A DNA stretch of 57,374 bases from Burkholderiales bacterium. GTDB taxonomy: Bacteria; Pseudomonadota; Gammaproteobacteria; Burkholderiales; Casimicrobiaceae. The stretch spans positions 1 to 57,374 of the forward strand of contig JACMNN010000002.1 of the NCBI GenBank assembly GCA_014378555.1. The letters are read 5' to 3'. Position 1 is the stretch's first letter. Each line of letters begins with the position of its first letter. A program made the translations under genes and the position numbers. The notes beneath the pieces were generated by a model. That model worked only from the letters and a program-made list of their open reading frames with translations. It searched no databases and was not told where the DNA came from. This document shows positions 37,562 to 46,987 of the stretch, in pieces.

Positions 37562-38701
37562 ATGGAACGCGAACAAGCCACGACCTTCATGAACTCGCTG
37601 CTAGTGATGATGGTGCAGCGAAAATCATCTGATCTTTTCCTGACCGCGGGCTTTCCGCCGGCGCTGAAGGTGGATGGCGAGATCACGCCAATCTCAAAAA
37701 CTATCCTGTCGCCGATGCACACGCTAACACTGGCGCGTTCGATCATGAACGACAAGCAGGCGGCGGAGTTTGAACGCACCAGTGAGTGCAACTTCGCGAT
37801 CAATCCGCCCGGCACCGGACGCTTTCGCTGCAGCGCCTTCATGCAGCAGAACAGCGTCGGCATGGTTATCCGAACCATCAACACCACCATTCCGCGCTTC
37901 GAAGAATTGATGTTGCCGCCGATCCTGCGCGACATCATCATGGCCAAGCGAGGTCTGGTCATTTTTGTTGGCGCAACGGGAAGCGGCAAAACCACATCGA
38001 TGGCTGCGATGGTCGACCATCGCAATCGCAATTCGCGCGGTCACATTATCACCATCGAAGACCCTATCGAATTCGTACACGAGCATCGCAATTGCATCAT
38101 CACACAACGCGAAATCGGCAGTGACACCGAGAGCTGGGCGGTGGCGCTGAAAAACACCCTGCGTCAAGCGCCGGACGTCATCATGATCGGCGAAATTCGC
38201 GAACGCGAGACCATGGATCACGCCATCGCATTTGCCGAAACCGGTCACTTGTGTCTGGCAACTTTGCATGCGAACAACACTAACCAGGCGCTAGATCGCA
38301 TCATCAACTTCTTCCCAGAAGAGCGCCGCCAGCAGCTGCTAATGGACTTGTCGCTGAACCTACGCTCGTTCATCTCGCAGCGTTTGATCGTCAAGCGCGA
38401 TGGTAAGGGCCGCGTGCCGGCGGTGGAGGTGTTGCTTAATTCTCCGTTGATCGCCGATCTGATCTTTAAGGGCGAAGTCACCGAGATCAAGGAGATCATG
38501 AAAAAGTCCAACGAACTCGGCATGCAGACCTTCGACCAAGCGCTGTTTCAACTGCACGAAGGCGGGCACATCAGCTACGAAGACGCGCTGCGCAACGCGG
38601 ACAGCGTGAATGATGTGCGCTTGCGCATCAAGCTCGAAGGGCACGAATCCCAAGGCCGCAACCTGCTGGCAGGACTTGAGCATCTCGACATGATGAAGTG
38701 A
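37562..38701 (+). CDS. pilU: PilU-type pilus ATPase
   Basis: A PilT-dependent accessory retraction ATPase. The 379-residue protein has Walker A GATGSGKTTSM, IEDPIEFVHEH, Walker B MIGEIRERE and HLCLATLHANN. The N-terminus (MERE...MNSLLVMMVQRKSSDLFL) and the extended C-terminus ending EHLDMMK mark it as PilU rather than a second PilT. Co-oriented with pilT. Confidence 0.95.
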   Translation: MEREQATTFMNSLLVMMVQRKSSDLFLTAGFPPALKVDGEITPISKTILSPMHTLTLARSIMNDKQAAEFERTSECNFAINPPGTGRFRCSAFMQQNSVGMVIRTINTTIPRFEELMLPPILRDIIMAKRGLVIFVGATGSGKTTSMAAMVDHRNRNSRGHIITIEDPIEFVHEHRNCIITQREIGSDTESWAVALKNTLRQAPDVIMIGEIRERETMDHAIAFAETGHLCLATLHANNTNQALDRIINFFPEERRQQLLMDLSLNLRSFISQRLIVKRDGKGRVPAVEVLLNSPLIADLIFKGEVTEIKEIMKKSNELGMQTFDQALFQLHEGGHISYEDALRNADSVNDVRLRIKLEGHESQGRNLLAGLEHLDMMK

Positions 38702-38817
38702 CGCGGGTTCGATTTTGCCGCGAGTGCGCGGCACGCTGACGGCAACCATCGCCGTATCCTTGTTCAAGCGCGGAACCGGTTCGACAACCGCCGCGCGACT
38801 CTACCTAAGAACCCAGT

Positions 38818-39702
38818 TTGCTCGCCTATTTAAGCCTTGCCAGCGCCATGATGATTGTCGGCGCCTACGTTGGATTCTCGAAACTCCTGGTCGCCGTATT
38901 CCCCGTCTTTTTGCTCGCGTGGCTGCGCTTCGGCATTGCCACTGTGTTGATGGCCACCTGGTTAAAAAAAGCCCCGGACAGTCCGCCGCTCGACACCCGG
39001 ACGCGCTATCTGGTTTTCCTCGAATCGTTTCTCGGCAACTTTCTGTTTTCGATCTGCATGCTATTTGGCATGCTGCACGCCACGGCGATCTCGGCAGGCG
39101 TAATCATGGCGGGCATTCCAGCGGCGGTCGCGCTGCTGTCGCGCCTGTTCTTAAACGAGCGGCTGTCGCTGCGCATGATTACTGCCATCGCGCTGGGAGT
39201 CGCCGGCATTGCGGTTCTAGCTGTGTCGCGCGGCGGAAACGACGACGGCGCGACCTCGTTGCTGGGCACATTACTGCTGGTGGGCGCGGTGTTTTGCGAG
39301 GCAAGCTATGTGGTGATTGGCAAACGTCTCACCGGCCAATTGTCGCCAAAGCGCATCAGCGCATTGATTAACCTTTGGGGGTTGTTGCTGGTCACCCCAT
39401 TTGGCATTTACGCAGCATGGTCATTTAATTTTGCTACGGTCAGCGCCGGCATCTGGGGCGGATTAGTGCTGTACGCGCTGGCTGCGAGTATGTGGACGGT
39501 GTGGCTTTGGATGACGGGACTGAAAACCGTACCCGCAGCAAAAGCCGGTATGTTCACCGTGTTTTTGCCCATCACATCGGCGCTGGTGGGCGTGGCTTTT
39601 CTCGGAGAAGCTTTCACCCTCGCCCATGCGCTGGCATTTGCTTGCGCGATGGCCGGCGTGGTGCTGGCAACGTGGCCAACCACTGCTACCGCTTCTAATT
39701 AA
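38818..39702 (+). CDS. EamA-family (DMT superfamily) transporter
   Basis: A 294-residue inner-membrane protein with about ten predicted membrane segments in two EamA repeats (about 5-135 and 150-285). The second-repeat signature ALAASMWTVWLW and the GEAFTLAHALAFACAMAGVVLA ending are typical. The substrate is unknown; relatives export amino acids or metabolites. Start is TTG at 38818, with ATG at 38848 as an alternative. Follows pilU by 116 bp. Confidence 0.85.
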   Translation: MLAYLSLASAMMIVGAYVGFSKLLVAVFPVFLLAWLRFGIATVLMATWLKKAPDSPPLDTRTRYLVFLESFLGNFLFSICMLFGMLHATAISAGVIMAGIPAAVALLSRLFLNERLSLRMITAIALGVAGIAVLAVSRGGNDDGATSLLGTLLLVGAVFCEASYVVIGKRLTGQLSPKRISALINLWGLLLVTPFGIYAAWSFNFATVSAGIWGGLVLYALAASMWTVWLWMTGLKTVPAAKAGMFTVFLPITSALVGVAFLGEAFTLAHALAFACAMAGVVLATWPTTATASN

Positions 39703-39748
39703 GCAAAAAAAGCGAAAATAGCGTTTTACCCTTTCTGACGTAGCCCCC

Positions 39749-40117
39749 ATGCCCGGTCTTGAACACGATACGCCGATTCCCACCGAAATCACGCTCGATC
39801 GCAAACGCCACGTGCTCGCTTTGGCCTATGGCGAAACCTCGCACGAGCTGAGTTTCGAGATGTTGCGCGTCTACTCGCCCTCAGCCGAGGTGCGCGGTCA
39901 TGGGCCCGGACAAGAAGTGCTGCAAGTTGGCAAGCGTGCGGTGGACATCACCGAGCTTGAACCTGTAGGCATGTACGCGGTGCGACCCAGCTTCAGTGAC
40001 GGTCACAATTCCGGCATTTTTTCGTGGGATTATTTGAACAAGCTGTGCCTAGAAAAAGATCTTCTGTGGGCTGAATATTTGGGCCGCATGGAGCGCGCGG
40101 GAGCCTCGCGTGACTGA
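39749..40117 (+). CDS. DUF971 family protein
   Basis: A 122-residue protein with the gamma-butyrobetaine hydroxylase N-terminal-like (DUF971) fold: [35 protein letters not shown] and the [14 protein letters not shown] motif. Function is not established. It overlaps ubiE by eight bases, an arrangement conserved in betaproteobacteria, suggesting a link to quinone synthesis or simply operon structure. Confidence 0.88.
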   Translation: MPGLEHDTPIPTEITLDRKRHVLALAYGETSHELSFEMLRVYSPSAEVRGHGPGQEVLQVGKRAVDITELEPVGMYAVRPSFSDGHNSGIFSWDYLNKLCLEKDLLWAEYLGRMERAGASRD

Positions 40118-40850
40118 GCAAGGTCAAACTCACTTCGGTTATGAGACCGTGCTCGATGCCGAAAAACAGGGCAAAGTGCGCGGCGTATTCGATTCCGTCG
40201 CATCGAAATACGACCTGATGAACGACGCCATGTCGGGCGGTCTACACCGCATCTGGAAACGCTTCGCGGTGGCGCAACTGCAACTGCGCAAAGGCGAGCG
40301 GGTGCTCGATCTAGCCAGCGGTACCGGCGACCTGATTCGCCTAATGCAACCGCAAGTGGGCGCGACCGGGATGGTGTTGCACACTGACATTAACGCGGCG
40401 ATGCTGGCCGAAGGCCGCAGCGCGTTACTTGACCACGGCGTGATGACGCCAACCACCCAGTGCAACGCCGAGGCACTGCCGTTTGCCGATCGCAGCTTTG
40501 ACGCCGTAACCATCGCCTTCGGTCTGCGCAACGTCACCCACAAAGATCTAGCGCTCGCAGAAATGCATCGCGTGCTGAAAATCGGCGGTCGGGCGCTGGT
40601 GCTAGAGTTTTCGCGCCCCAACCCACTGCTAAAAGTACCTTACGACTGGTATTCGTTCAATGTCCTGCCCAAACTCGGCGCGAAGATCGCGGGCGATGAA
40701 GCCAGCTATCAGTATCTGGCGGAAAGCATCCGCATGCATCCGCCGCAGGAGGAGCTCAAAGCCATGTTTGAGACAGCGGGCTTTAAGCGCGTCGACTATT
40801 TCAATTTGACCGGCGGCGTGGTCGCCGTGCATCGCGGGTACCGTTTTTGA
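40110..40850 (+). CDS. ubiE: Ubiquinone/menaquinone biosynthesis methyltransferase UbiE
   Basis: C-methylates the benzoquinol ring using SAM. The 246-residue protein starts with GTG overlapping the DUF971 gene. SAM motif [13 protein letters not shown], family signature [14 protein letters not shown], central [12 protein letters not shown] and C-terminal [14 protein letters not shown] are present. Complete. Confidence 0.97.
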   Translation: MTEQGQTHFGYETVLDAEKQGKVRGVFDSVASKYDLMNDAMSGGLHRIWKRFAVAQLQLRKGERVLDLASGTGDLIRLMQPQVGATGMVLHTDINAAMLAEGRSALLDHGVMTPTTQCNAEALPFADRSFDAVTIAFGLRNVTHKDLALAEMHRVLKIGGRALVLEFSRPNPLLKVPYDWYSFNVLPKLGAKIAGDEASYQYLAESIRMHPPQEELKAMFETAGFKRVDYFNLTGGVVAVHRGYRF

Positions 40851-40974
40851 CCCTAGCTTTAGGGTTACTGCGGTGGCGTATTCAGCTAAAAGCCTGATAC
40901 GATTCGGTTGAAATTTCGGCGCAACGCCCCCACATTTTCACTGTTACGACACAAAACACCCCTTTGGAGGATTT

Positions 40975-41868
40975 ATGTTTAAAAGTATTTCTATTGCGAT
41001 CATCGCAGTGGCTCTCGCTCTCGGCGGCGCCGCTTCGGTTGAAGCCAAAAAATTTGGTGGCGGCAAGTCCGTAGGCACGCAGCGCAGCGCGCCCACCACC
41101 TCGCCGTCGGCGTCACCGACGTCTGCCGTTCCCGCGTCAGCAGCAACTGCAGCGCCCGCTGCCGCTGCAGCAGCACCAAAAACTGGCATGGCTAAATGGG
41201 CAGGCCCACTCGCCGGCATCGCTGCTGGTTTGGGCTTGGGCTACCTGTTCTCGCAAATGGGCGGCGGCGCATCGAGCATGCTGATGATGGTGCTTTTAGC
41301 GGGGCTGGCTATTGGCGGCCTGTTCCTCGTGGCGCGCATGTTCATGCGCAAACAGAATCCCGGCATGGCATCCCCTGGCGGATCGATCACACCAAGTCCG
41401 TATGGCGCACCGCAACAGCGTGTTGAGCACACTTCCTATGCCGGCACGGGCGCAGCGAGCGGCGCAGCAGTGCCTTTAGCCGCCGCAGCGTCTAGCTTCG
41501 GGATTCCCGCAGATTTCGACAAAGCGGGCTTCGAAGCCAATGCGAAAAGCCAGTTCATGGCGTTGCAAGCTGCCAATGACAAGGGTGACTTAGACGCTGT
41601 GCGCGACTTCGCGACCGATGACTTTTACAACCAGATCGCCAAAGACGTAGCGGGCGGTAACAAAGACGCAACCCACGTCGACGAGCTGCACGCAGAACTG
41701 ACCGGAATAGAAACCGAACGCGGGCAATACTGGGCCAGCGTGCAGTTCACCGGCAAAATGCGCGAAGACGGCATGATGATGGCGTCAGACTTCCGCGAAA
41801 CATGGAACCTGACCAAACCAGTAGATGGCAGCAAAGGCTGGTTGCTGGCGGGAATCCAACAAGCGTAG
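40975..41868 (+). CDS. Tim44-domain membrane protein
   Basis: A 297-residue protein with an N-terminal signal (SIAIIAVALALGGAASVEA), an Ala/Ser/Pro-rich linker with KKFGGGKSVGTQRS, a hydrophobic pair at about 80-122, and a C-terminal Tim44-like domain (about 175-295, FMALQAANDKGDLDAVRDFA). Bacterial Tim44-domain proteins are not well characterised. It stands between ubiE and ubiJ with a strong GGAGGA ribosome binding site. Confidence 0.85.
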   Translation: MFKSISIAIIAVALALGGAASVEAKKFGGGKSVGTQRSAPTTSPSASPTSAVPASAATAAPAAAAAAPKTGMAKWAGPLAGIAAGLGLGYLFSQMGGGASSMLMMVLLAGLAIGGLFLVARMFMRKQNPGMASPGGSITPSPYGAPQQRVEHTSYAGTGAASGAAVPLAAAASSFGIPADFDKAGFEANAKSQFMALQAANDKGDLDAVRDFATDDFYNQIAKDVAGGNKDATHVDELHAELTGIETERGQYWASVQFTGKMREDGMMMASDFRETWNLTKPVDGSKGWLLAGIQQA

Positions 41869-41881
41869 TTGCCAACGCTCC

Positions 41882-41910
41882 AAAAAAGCCGACCTAGCGT
41901 CGGCTTTTTT
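41882..41910 (+). terminator. Rho-independent terminator after the Tim44 gene
   Basis: AAAAAAGCCGAC-ctagc-GTCGGCTTTTTT forms a perfect stem flanked by A and T runs, 13 bases after the stop codon. It is symmetric but only the plus-strand gene ends here. Confidence 0.88.
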
Positions 41911-42009
41911 ATTGCCACCGGACTCGCCGCTTGAATCAAGCGCTCGCTCGACGGGGCGGAAACCTACCGATTGTTGCACCGATATTTTTGAACCTGCCAA
42001 AATGTCTAA

Positions 42010-42588
42010 ATGCTTCCTTCATCACTTATCGCCCGCGCACTGTCCAAACTTCTCTCGCACGACGACGCAGCGCGCAAGCTGCTCGCCACGCATGCCGGCG
42101 AAACCATGCAAGTGCGCATGCCACCGTTTTCCACCACACTGAAAATAAGCGAAACAGGTGATTTCGTCGCGGGCGATACATCGCTGAGTGAAAAGGACTT
42201 GTCGGTCAGCGTCGAATTTCCGCTGACCTCGTTGCCACTCATTGCGCAGGGCAAAGAGGCCGCATTACGCAGCGCAAAAATTTCCGGGCAAGCGGCGATT
42301 TTGCAAGATGTTTCGAAGGCATTTGCGTCACTACCGCTGGCCGCTGAAGCAGAGCTGGAGCGCGTGGTGGGGCCGATTCTGGCGACGGAGGCAGTACGTT
42401 TTTTCAAAGCGCTCAAGGCGCTCGGCGACAACGCTCAGTCGAGTCTGCATGAAGCAGGCAAACGCTATCTGCACGACGAAGCGCAACTGATTGCGGAGCG
42501 CGATGATGTGTCGCAGTTTGCGTCCGACATTCAACGATTGCGCATTGACGTTCAGCGCCTACAGGCACGCGTCGCAAAGCTCGCCTAA
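42010..42588 (+). CDS. ubiJ: UbiJ-like SCP2-domain protein
   Basis: A 192-residue accessory factor for aerobic ubiquinone synthesis. The N-terminal SCP2 lipid-binding domain (about 15-110) and a C-terminal coiled coil (about 150-190, FASDIQRLRIDVQRLQARV) fit UbiJ, and the ubiE-Tim44-ubiJ order supports it. The usual next gene, ubiB, is missing here: a TPR gene on the opposite strand follows instead. Confidence 0.85.
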   Translation: MLPSSLIARALSKLLSHDDAARKLLATHAGETMQVRMPPFSTTLKISETGDFVAGDTSLSEKDLSVSVEFPLTSLPLIAQGKEAALRSAKISGQAAILQDVSKAFASLPLAAEAELERVVGPILATEAVRFFKALKALGDNAQSSLHEAGKRYLHDEAQLIAERDDVSQFASDIQRLRIDVQRLQARVAKLA

Positions 42589-42686
42589 CAAACGTAGGGC
42601 GCCCTTTCATTGCGCTGCAATTTGCAGGTTTAGGCGACTCAGGACGACTTGCTTGGTCGCAGCGGCTTGCAGCGCCACAAGGTTCG

Positions 42687-43481
42687 CTAGTCTTCCATCT
42701 CCGCCTTGGCCGCCTCTACATCAAGGCACTCCATTGCGTCTTTTGGCTCACACGCCGCAGCCTCAGCGTACAACCGCTCCACATCCTTCATCTTCTTGTC
42801 GCCAAACAGCTTGTACAACCCATCCGCCATTTCGGTGCGCGCGACCGCTGAATCAGGATTGAGTTTGAGCGCCTTTTCGTAATTTTCGACGGCAGCCTCT
42901 TTGCTAACGCCGTAGGTCATCTTGCCGATCATGCCGCCTACTTTTTCGATGACTTCAGCGTTGAAGGTGCCGACTGCAATGTGCGCGTCAGCATGTTTCG
43001 GCTCCAGTTTCAACGCGTTCTCGAGCGCTTTGCTGACCTTGCCGCCGATGCCCTGCGCCAGCGCTTTAGCGACACCGATGAGTTGGCCATAGCGGCCTAA
43101 CGCGTAGGCTGCGAGGTAGTACGCATTGGCATTTTTCTGTTGCGCGGCTTGCAATTCTTCGCAGCGGGCAGCGATTTCTTCGTAAGCTTTTTGCTTTTTC
43201 GCGTCACTGGTTTCGAGGTAGTTGTTAAAGATACACGCGGCTTTGTTGGCGACGTTATAGCCGTCGAGACCTGCAGCGATCCCCGCCTCATACGCGCCCT
43301 GAAAGTCGCCAGCGTGAAAGAGCCGCCACGCGTTTTCCACCGCTTTCGCGGAATCACCTGAGGGGAAGGGTTCCGCGTCGCCTTTGTGCAGGCGTGCCCA
43401 GTTTTTCTTGAGTGCTGCGGCTTCGTAAACAAACGCTGCGTTGTCGTGTGGAAATGTGGCCCAGCCGCCTTTTTTTGCCAT
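42687..43481 (-). CDS. Tetratricopeptide repeat protein
   Basis: A 264-residue protein of TPR-like helical repeats. Clear repeats are the AVENAWRLFHAGDFQGAYEA and AVENYEKALKLNPDSAVAR segments, with KALENALKLEPKHADAHIAV between them. No signal peptide is obvious. Start taken at ATG 43481 (MAKKGGWATFP); the long frame upstream reads through a hairpin repeat array and is not real coding. Function unknown; convergent with ubiJ. Confidence 0.8.
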   Translation of the reverse strand: MAKKGGWATFPHDNAAFVYEAAALKKNWARLHKGDAEPFPSGDSAKAVENAWRLFHAGDFQGAYEAGIAAGLDGYNVANKAACIFNNYLETSDAKKQKAYEEIAARCEELQAAQQKNANAYYLAAYALGRYGQLIGVAKALAQGIGGKVSKALENALKLEPKHADAHIAVGTFNAEVIEKVGGMIGKMTYGVSKEAAVENYEKALKLNPDSAVARTEMADGLYKLFGDKKMKDVERLYAEAAACEPKDAMECLDVEAAKAEMED

Positions 43482-43518
43482 TTTCGTTGCCTCTAAATAT
43501 GTAACTAATCTATTAATA

Positions 43519-44135
43519 CCGTTCGCCCTGAGCGCAGCGACGGGTTTGAACCTCGCGAATTCAAACCCTTCGACAAGCTCAGGGCGAACGGAGAAAAACT
43601 GCCACTCGCGAGCGATACTCGGCCGCGAGCTTTTCAAACTATGCAGCTGATCCACCGCGCCATGCAGCTGATCCACCACAACCGTGCGCAACCGCTCAAT
43701 CCCGTTCGCCCTGAGCGCAGCGAGGGGTGTGATCCTCGCCAATTCAGACCCTTCGACAAGCTCAGGGCGAACGGTGAAAAACTGCCACTCGCGAGCAATA
43801 CTCCGCTGCAAGCTTTTCAAACTGCTGATCCACCACGCTATGCATCTGATCCATCACAACCGTGCGCAACCGCTCAATCCCGTTCGCCCTGAGCGCAGCG
43901 AAGGGTTTGAATCTCGCGAATTCATACCCTTCGCTCTGCTCAGGGCGAACGGAGAAAAACTGCCACTCGCGAGCGATACTCGGCTGCGAGCTTTTCAAGC
44001 TGTGCAGCTGATCCACCGCGCTATGCAGCTGATCCATCACAGCCGTTTGCAACCCCTCCAATCCCGTTCGCCCTGAGCGCAGCGAAGGGTTTGAATCTCG
44101 CGAATTCATACCCTTCGCTATGCTCAGGGCCAACG
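43519..44135. repeat. Four REP-like hairpins in a ~180-bp tandem array bearing copies of a TetR gene end
   Basis: Imperfect 73-bp hairpins at 43519-43591, 43702-43774, 43880-43952 and 44064-44135 each start CCGTTCGCCCTGAGCGCAGC and end with its complement (CTCAGGGCGAACGG). Between hairpins each unit carries a ~36-bp block (for example 43604-43638) matching 44147-44183, which is the final ten codons and stop of the adjacent TetR gene, at about 33 of 36 positions. A 21-bp internal duplication (ATGCAGCTGATCCACCG) follows. Spacing of units is 183, 178 and 184 bp. The hairpin family is a widespread REP-like sequence whose translation reads RPELVEG. Confidence 0.92.
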
Positions 44136-44151
44136 CGATTAATGTGACTCG

Positions 44152-44793
44152 CTAGCGATACTCGGCTGCGAGTTTTTCAAACAGCAAACGCGCGTCGCCA
44201 TGCAAGTAGGGCGCAAGCAGCACCATGACCTGAAACACGCCCTGTCCCATCGCGTTAGCCTCATCCAGCTTCCTCGGATTCATCACGTACGAGTACGAAT
44301 GCCAGTAGGTGGCGAGCATCACTAAGTTGGTAGAGACCGCCTGAATCTCGCCGTCGGTGGCCTTGAGTTCGTTGATTGAGCGCATCTCAGTCATCAGGCG
44401 AACGGTGTTCTTTTGCGCGTTTTGCAGGATGGTTTTGAAGTGCGTTTCGATGATGCGATTTTTCGACAGCAGGTCGTTCAAATCGCGATAGATGAAACGA
44501 TACTTCCAGATTTTTTCGAACAACAAATGCAACCAGAACCAGGTGTCCTCGACGTTGGCTTGCCGGTCTTTACCGATCGCAAACAGCTCATCGAGTTCGC
44601 GCTCAAACTGCGCAAAAATCTTGGTGACGATTTCGTCTTTACTGCGGTAGTGATAGTACAAATTACCCGGCGAGATGTTCATTTCGTCGGCAATCGCATT
44701 GGTGGTCACATTCGGCTCACCGAACGAATTGAACATGCTGAGCGACACTTCAAGAATGCGCTCTTTAGTTCGCCTTGGGGCCTTACGCTCCAT
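44152..44793 (-). CDS. TetR/AcrR family transcriptional regulator
   Basis: A 213-residue repressor-type protein. The N-terminal helix-turn-helix spans about 12-58 (ILEVSLSMFNSFGEPNVTTN, PGNLYYHYRSKDEIV), and the C-terminal ligand domain is helical and rich in aromatic residues (WFWLHLLFEKIWKYRF), suggesting a lipophilic ligand. Neighbours are lipid genes (patatin, phasin, acyl-CoA reductase), so it may control lipid storage. Its last ten codons are duplicated in the adjoining repeat array. Confidence 0.92.
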   Translation of the reverse strand: MERKAPRRTKERILEVSLSMFNSFGEPNVTTNAIADEMNISPGNLYYHYRSKDEIVTKIFAQFERELDELFAIGKDRQANVEDTWFWLHLLFEKIWKYRFIYRDLNDLLSKNRIIETHFKTILQNAQKNTVRLMTEMRSINELKATDGEIQAVSTNLVMLATYWHSYSYVMNPRKLDEANAMGQGVFQVMVLLAPYLHGDARLLFEKLAAEYR

Positions 44794-45000
44794 TCATGGA
44801 CTCCATCCTTTTTTCTGCCTCTGCGCCTATTGTGGAGGAAGTGCCAAAGCAGCGCAAGAAATTAGAGTCGCAGTAGCAGCTTTTTCGCTAATCGCATGCA
44901 CTCGTTCGGATAAACCTGTAAATCGCTTAAAGTCGATAATCGCGCTTTAAGGCTTCTGACCCATACTGCGTGCTGGTTTCACCTAAAAGTTGTGTGTGCA

Positions 45001-46203
45001 TCAGCGCAACAGCGCTAATTCCAGTTCGTCGAGCGCTTGGATCAGTTTTGACGCTGCGGCGCCCGCTTCGCCGCGTGAAAAACGGCGCGCTGTTGGCAGC
45101 AATTTACGACTCGGATCTTCAAGAGCGCGCAGGTTAAGTTTGATCCCGTATTGCGCGAATTCATCCGTCAACACGTCGGCGCGAGCAAGCAGTTGCGCGC
45201 GCGTGTGCTGATAGGCATGCTCGGCGAGCCGGCGACGATTGCCGTAGCTGAATAGATTGGTAAAGAACAGATCGGCGTCGCCTTTAGACGGCTCTAGTAC
45301 GATGAGTTTTGCGTCGGGATATTGCGTGGCGTAGCTGGCAATGCTCTTTTCAAGTCGCGAGTGAATCAGCGCACGGAACGTTTGCGACAACACCGTCGGC
45401 AGTCCGCGCTCGACCAGATGCGATTGCGCGCGCGCCGCGACGGTGCTGTTGAACGGTACCAACGGGTTGACGCAAATCACCAACTTCGCCCCGGCGTTCA
45501 GCGCGCTCGAAGCATGCAACGTTTTGTTGAGTGCGCCGTCAACGTAATGGCGAGCGCCAATCTTTACCGGTGTGTACAGGCCGGGCAGGGAGCTACTGGC
45601 TTGGACGGCCTGCGAGATGGGAACATGATTCATGGTGGCAGAGCCGAACTCCACCGTTTCGCCGGAATCGAGATCGGTGGCGATCAGAAACAGCTTGCTT
45701 TTCAGCTCACGAAAATCGTTGCTGCGGCCCGGCTTGGACAGCACCGTTCGCATGGCACGTTCGATGGCGCGATTGTCGAACAGCCCGGTCGGGATGACCG
45801 CGCTTAGGCGCTGCAATTCCGCGAGTGCGTGACTTGGTTTCAGCGAACGCACGCTAGCCCACATAGCAGCCAGCAGCGTAGTCGGAACCAGCGCCAGGCG
45901 TGACGCATATTCGCCAATCGCCGGGCGCATGAACACGCCGGGGGCGAGCGCTTCGCCGTCCGCGCCTTCGTTCTCAATGAACATCCGCACCATCTCTCGC
46001 GGCGTGATGCCATTGGCGAGGCCGGCGGCAACAAAGGCCCCGGCGCTCACGCCAACGTAGGAGTGCAGGCGCGTGAAGTCAAGCGTCGGTAGCGCGTCGT
46101 GCAGGGCTGCAAGCGCACCCACTTCGTACACCGCGCCGAGCGGACCGCCACCGGCCAGCGCCAGGGCGATGGGTGGCGTGTCAAAAGTTACGGATTGAGC
46201 CAT
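45001..46203 (-). CDS. Patatin-like phospholipase
   Basis: A 400-residue serine acyl hydrolase with a Ser-Asp dyad. Start at ATG 46203 (MAQSVTFDTPP); a TTG two codons earlier is less likely. The oxyanion motif LALAGGGPLGA, the nucleophile elbow GVSAGA at about residues 51-56 and the Asp motif VDGALN are present. It probably releases fatty acids from membrane or storage lipids. Lies between a TetR gene and a phasin gene, all on the minus strand. Confidence 0.9.
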   Translation of the reverse strand: MAQSVTFDTPPIALALAGGGPLGAVYEVGALAALHDALPTLDFTRLHSYVGVSAGAFVAAGLANGITPREMVRMFIENEGADGEALAPGVFMRPAIGEYASRLALVPTTLLAAMWASVRSLKPSHALAELQRLSAVIPTGLFDNRAIERAMRTVLSKPGRSNDFRELKSKLFLIATDLDSGETVEFGSATMNHVPISQAVQASSSLPGLYTPVKIGARHYVDGALNKTLHASSALNAGAKLVICVNPLVPFNSTVAARAQSHLVERGLPTVLSQTFRALIHSRLEKSIASYATQYPDAKLIVLEPSKGDADLFFTNLFSYGNRRRLAEHAYQHTRAQLLARADVLTDEFAQYGIKLNLRALEDPSRKLLPTARRFSRGEAGAAASKLIQALDELELALLR

Positions 46204-46243
46204 GGGCAACGAGCGGTCGTGAAGTGTCGATGCTTTGCATCAT

Positions 46244-46270
46244 AAAAAAACAGCCACCGCAGTGGCCGTT
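46244..46270 (-). terminator. Terminator after the phasin gene
   Basis: On the minus strand AACGGCCAC-tgc-GGTGGCTGTT folds with one wobble pair and is followed by TTTTTTT. It stands between the phasin stop codon and the patatin start, so the two genes are probably separate transcripts. Confidence 0.8.
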
Positions 46271-46342
46271 CGACATTCAAAGCTCACGACGCAACCTGAA
46301 GCAGGAACAACACAAGCCCTAAAAACGCATCGCATCGAGCGA

Positions 46343-46918
46343 TTACTTAGATACCGCTTTCTTGGCGGCCGGCTTGCGCGCTGCTGGTTTTGCAGCAACC
46401 GGTTTTGCAGCGACAGGCTTAACTACAACAGGTTTAGCCGCCGCAGGTTTGGCGACCGCCGCCGCTTTAACGGCAACCGGCACCTTGCCAGCGCTGAGCT
46501 TCTGAACCGTCTTGGTCAGCTCTTCGACGCGGGCGGTGAGCTTGGCGATATCCGCCTTGGTGGGAACGCCCAGGCGGCCTACAGCGCGGCCTACGCGGTC
46601 TTCAAACACGGTTTCCAGGCGATCCCATGCGCCGGCAGCTTTGCTGGTGGCCTCAGTGATTTTTCCGGAGACTTCGTTGGTGACGTCGCTGACTTGCGAG
46701 TCGGCAAATTTGCGGAATTTCTTTTGCAGGCCGGTGCCTTCTTTAACCAGCGCCTCAAACACTTTTGAGCCTTCTTCTTGGGCTTTGGAGAATGCACCAA
46801 GACCGGCCAACCAGATGTGGCTTGATGATTCTTTAACCGTGGCGAGCAGATTGCCGTCGGCTTTGCTGCCATCGTTGGCGTTGGCGTTGGCGGCGGCTTT
46901 GTTGAACTTCTTGACCAT
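46343..46918 (-). CDS. Phasin (polyhydroxyalkanoate granule-associated protein) with H1-like tail
   Basis: A 191-residue protein, start at ATG 46918 (MVKKFNKAAAN). The core (about 25-130) is a phasin domain with the signature SSSHIWLAGLGAFSKAQEEG and an amphipathic helix, followed by a short coiled coil (AKLTARVEELTKTVQKL) and a C-terminal tail of KPAA/KPVA repeats similar to histone H1. This is the PhaF architecture, which links storage granules to the nucleoid. Divergent from the acyl-CoA reductase gene. Confidence 0.9.
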   Translation of the reverse strand: MVKKFNKAAANANANDGSKADGNLLATVKESSSHIWLAGLGAFSKAQEEGSKVFEALVKEGTGLQKKFRKFADSQVSDVTNEVSGKITEATSKAAGAWDRLETVFEDRVGRAVGRLGVPTKADIAKLTARVEELTKTVQKLSAGKVPVAVKAAAVAKPAAAKPVVVKPVAAKPVAAKPAARKPAAKKAVSK

Positions 46919-46987
46919 TTGAATTTTGCCTATGTAGTGAAAAGTTTTGATGCATGAACTGTATGCGCGAGCCATAGAGCGCGCGCC

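Noticed and set aside
43482-43820. N-terminal extension of the TPR protein reading RPELVEG repeats
   Set aside because: The extension is translated REP-like hairpin DNA; the conserved protein begins at the ATG at 43481.
43519-44135. CRISPR array
   Set aside because: Units are ~180 bp with 73-bp hairpins and related spacers; there are no unique spacers and no cas genes.
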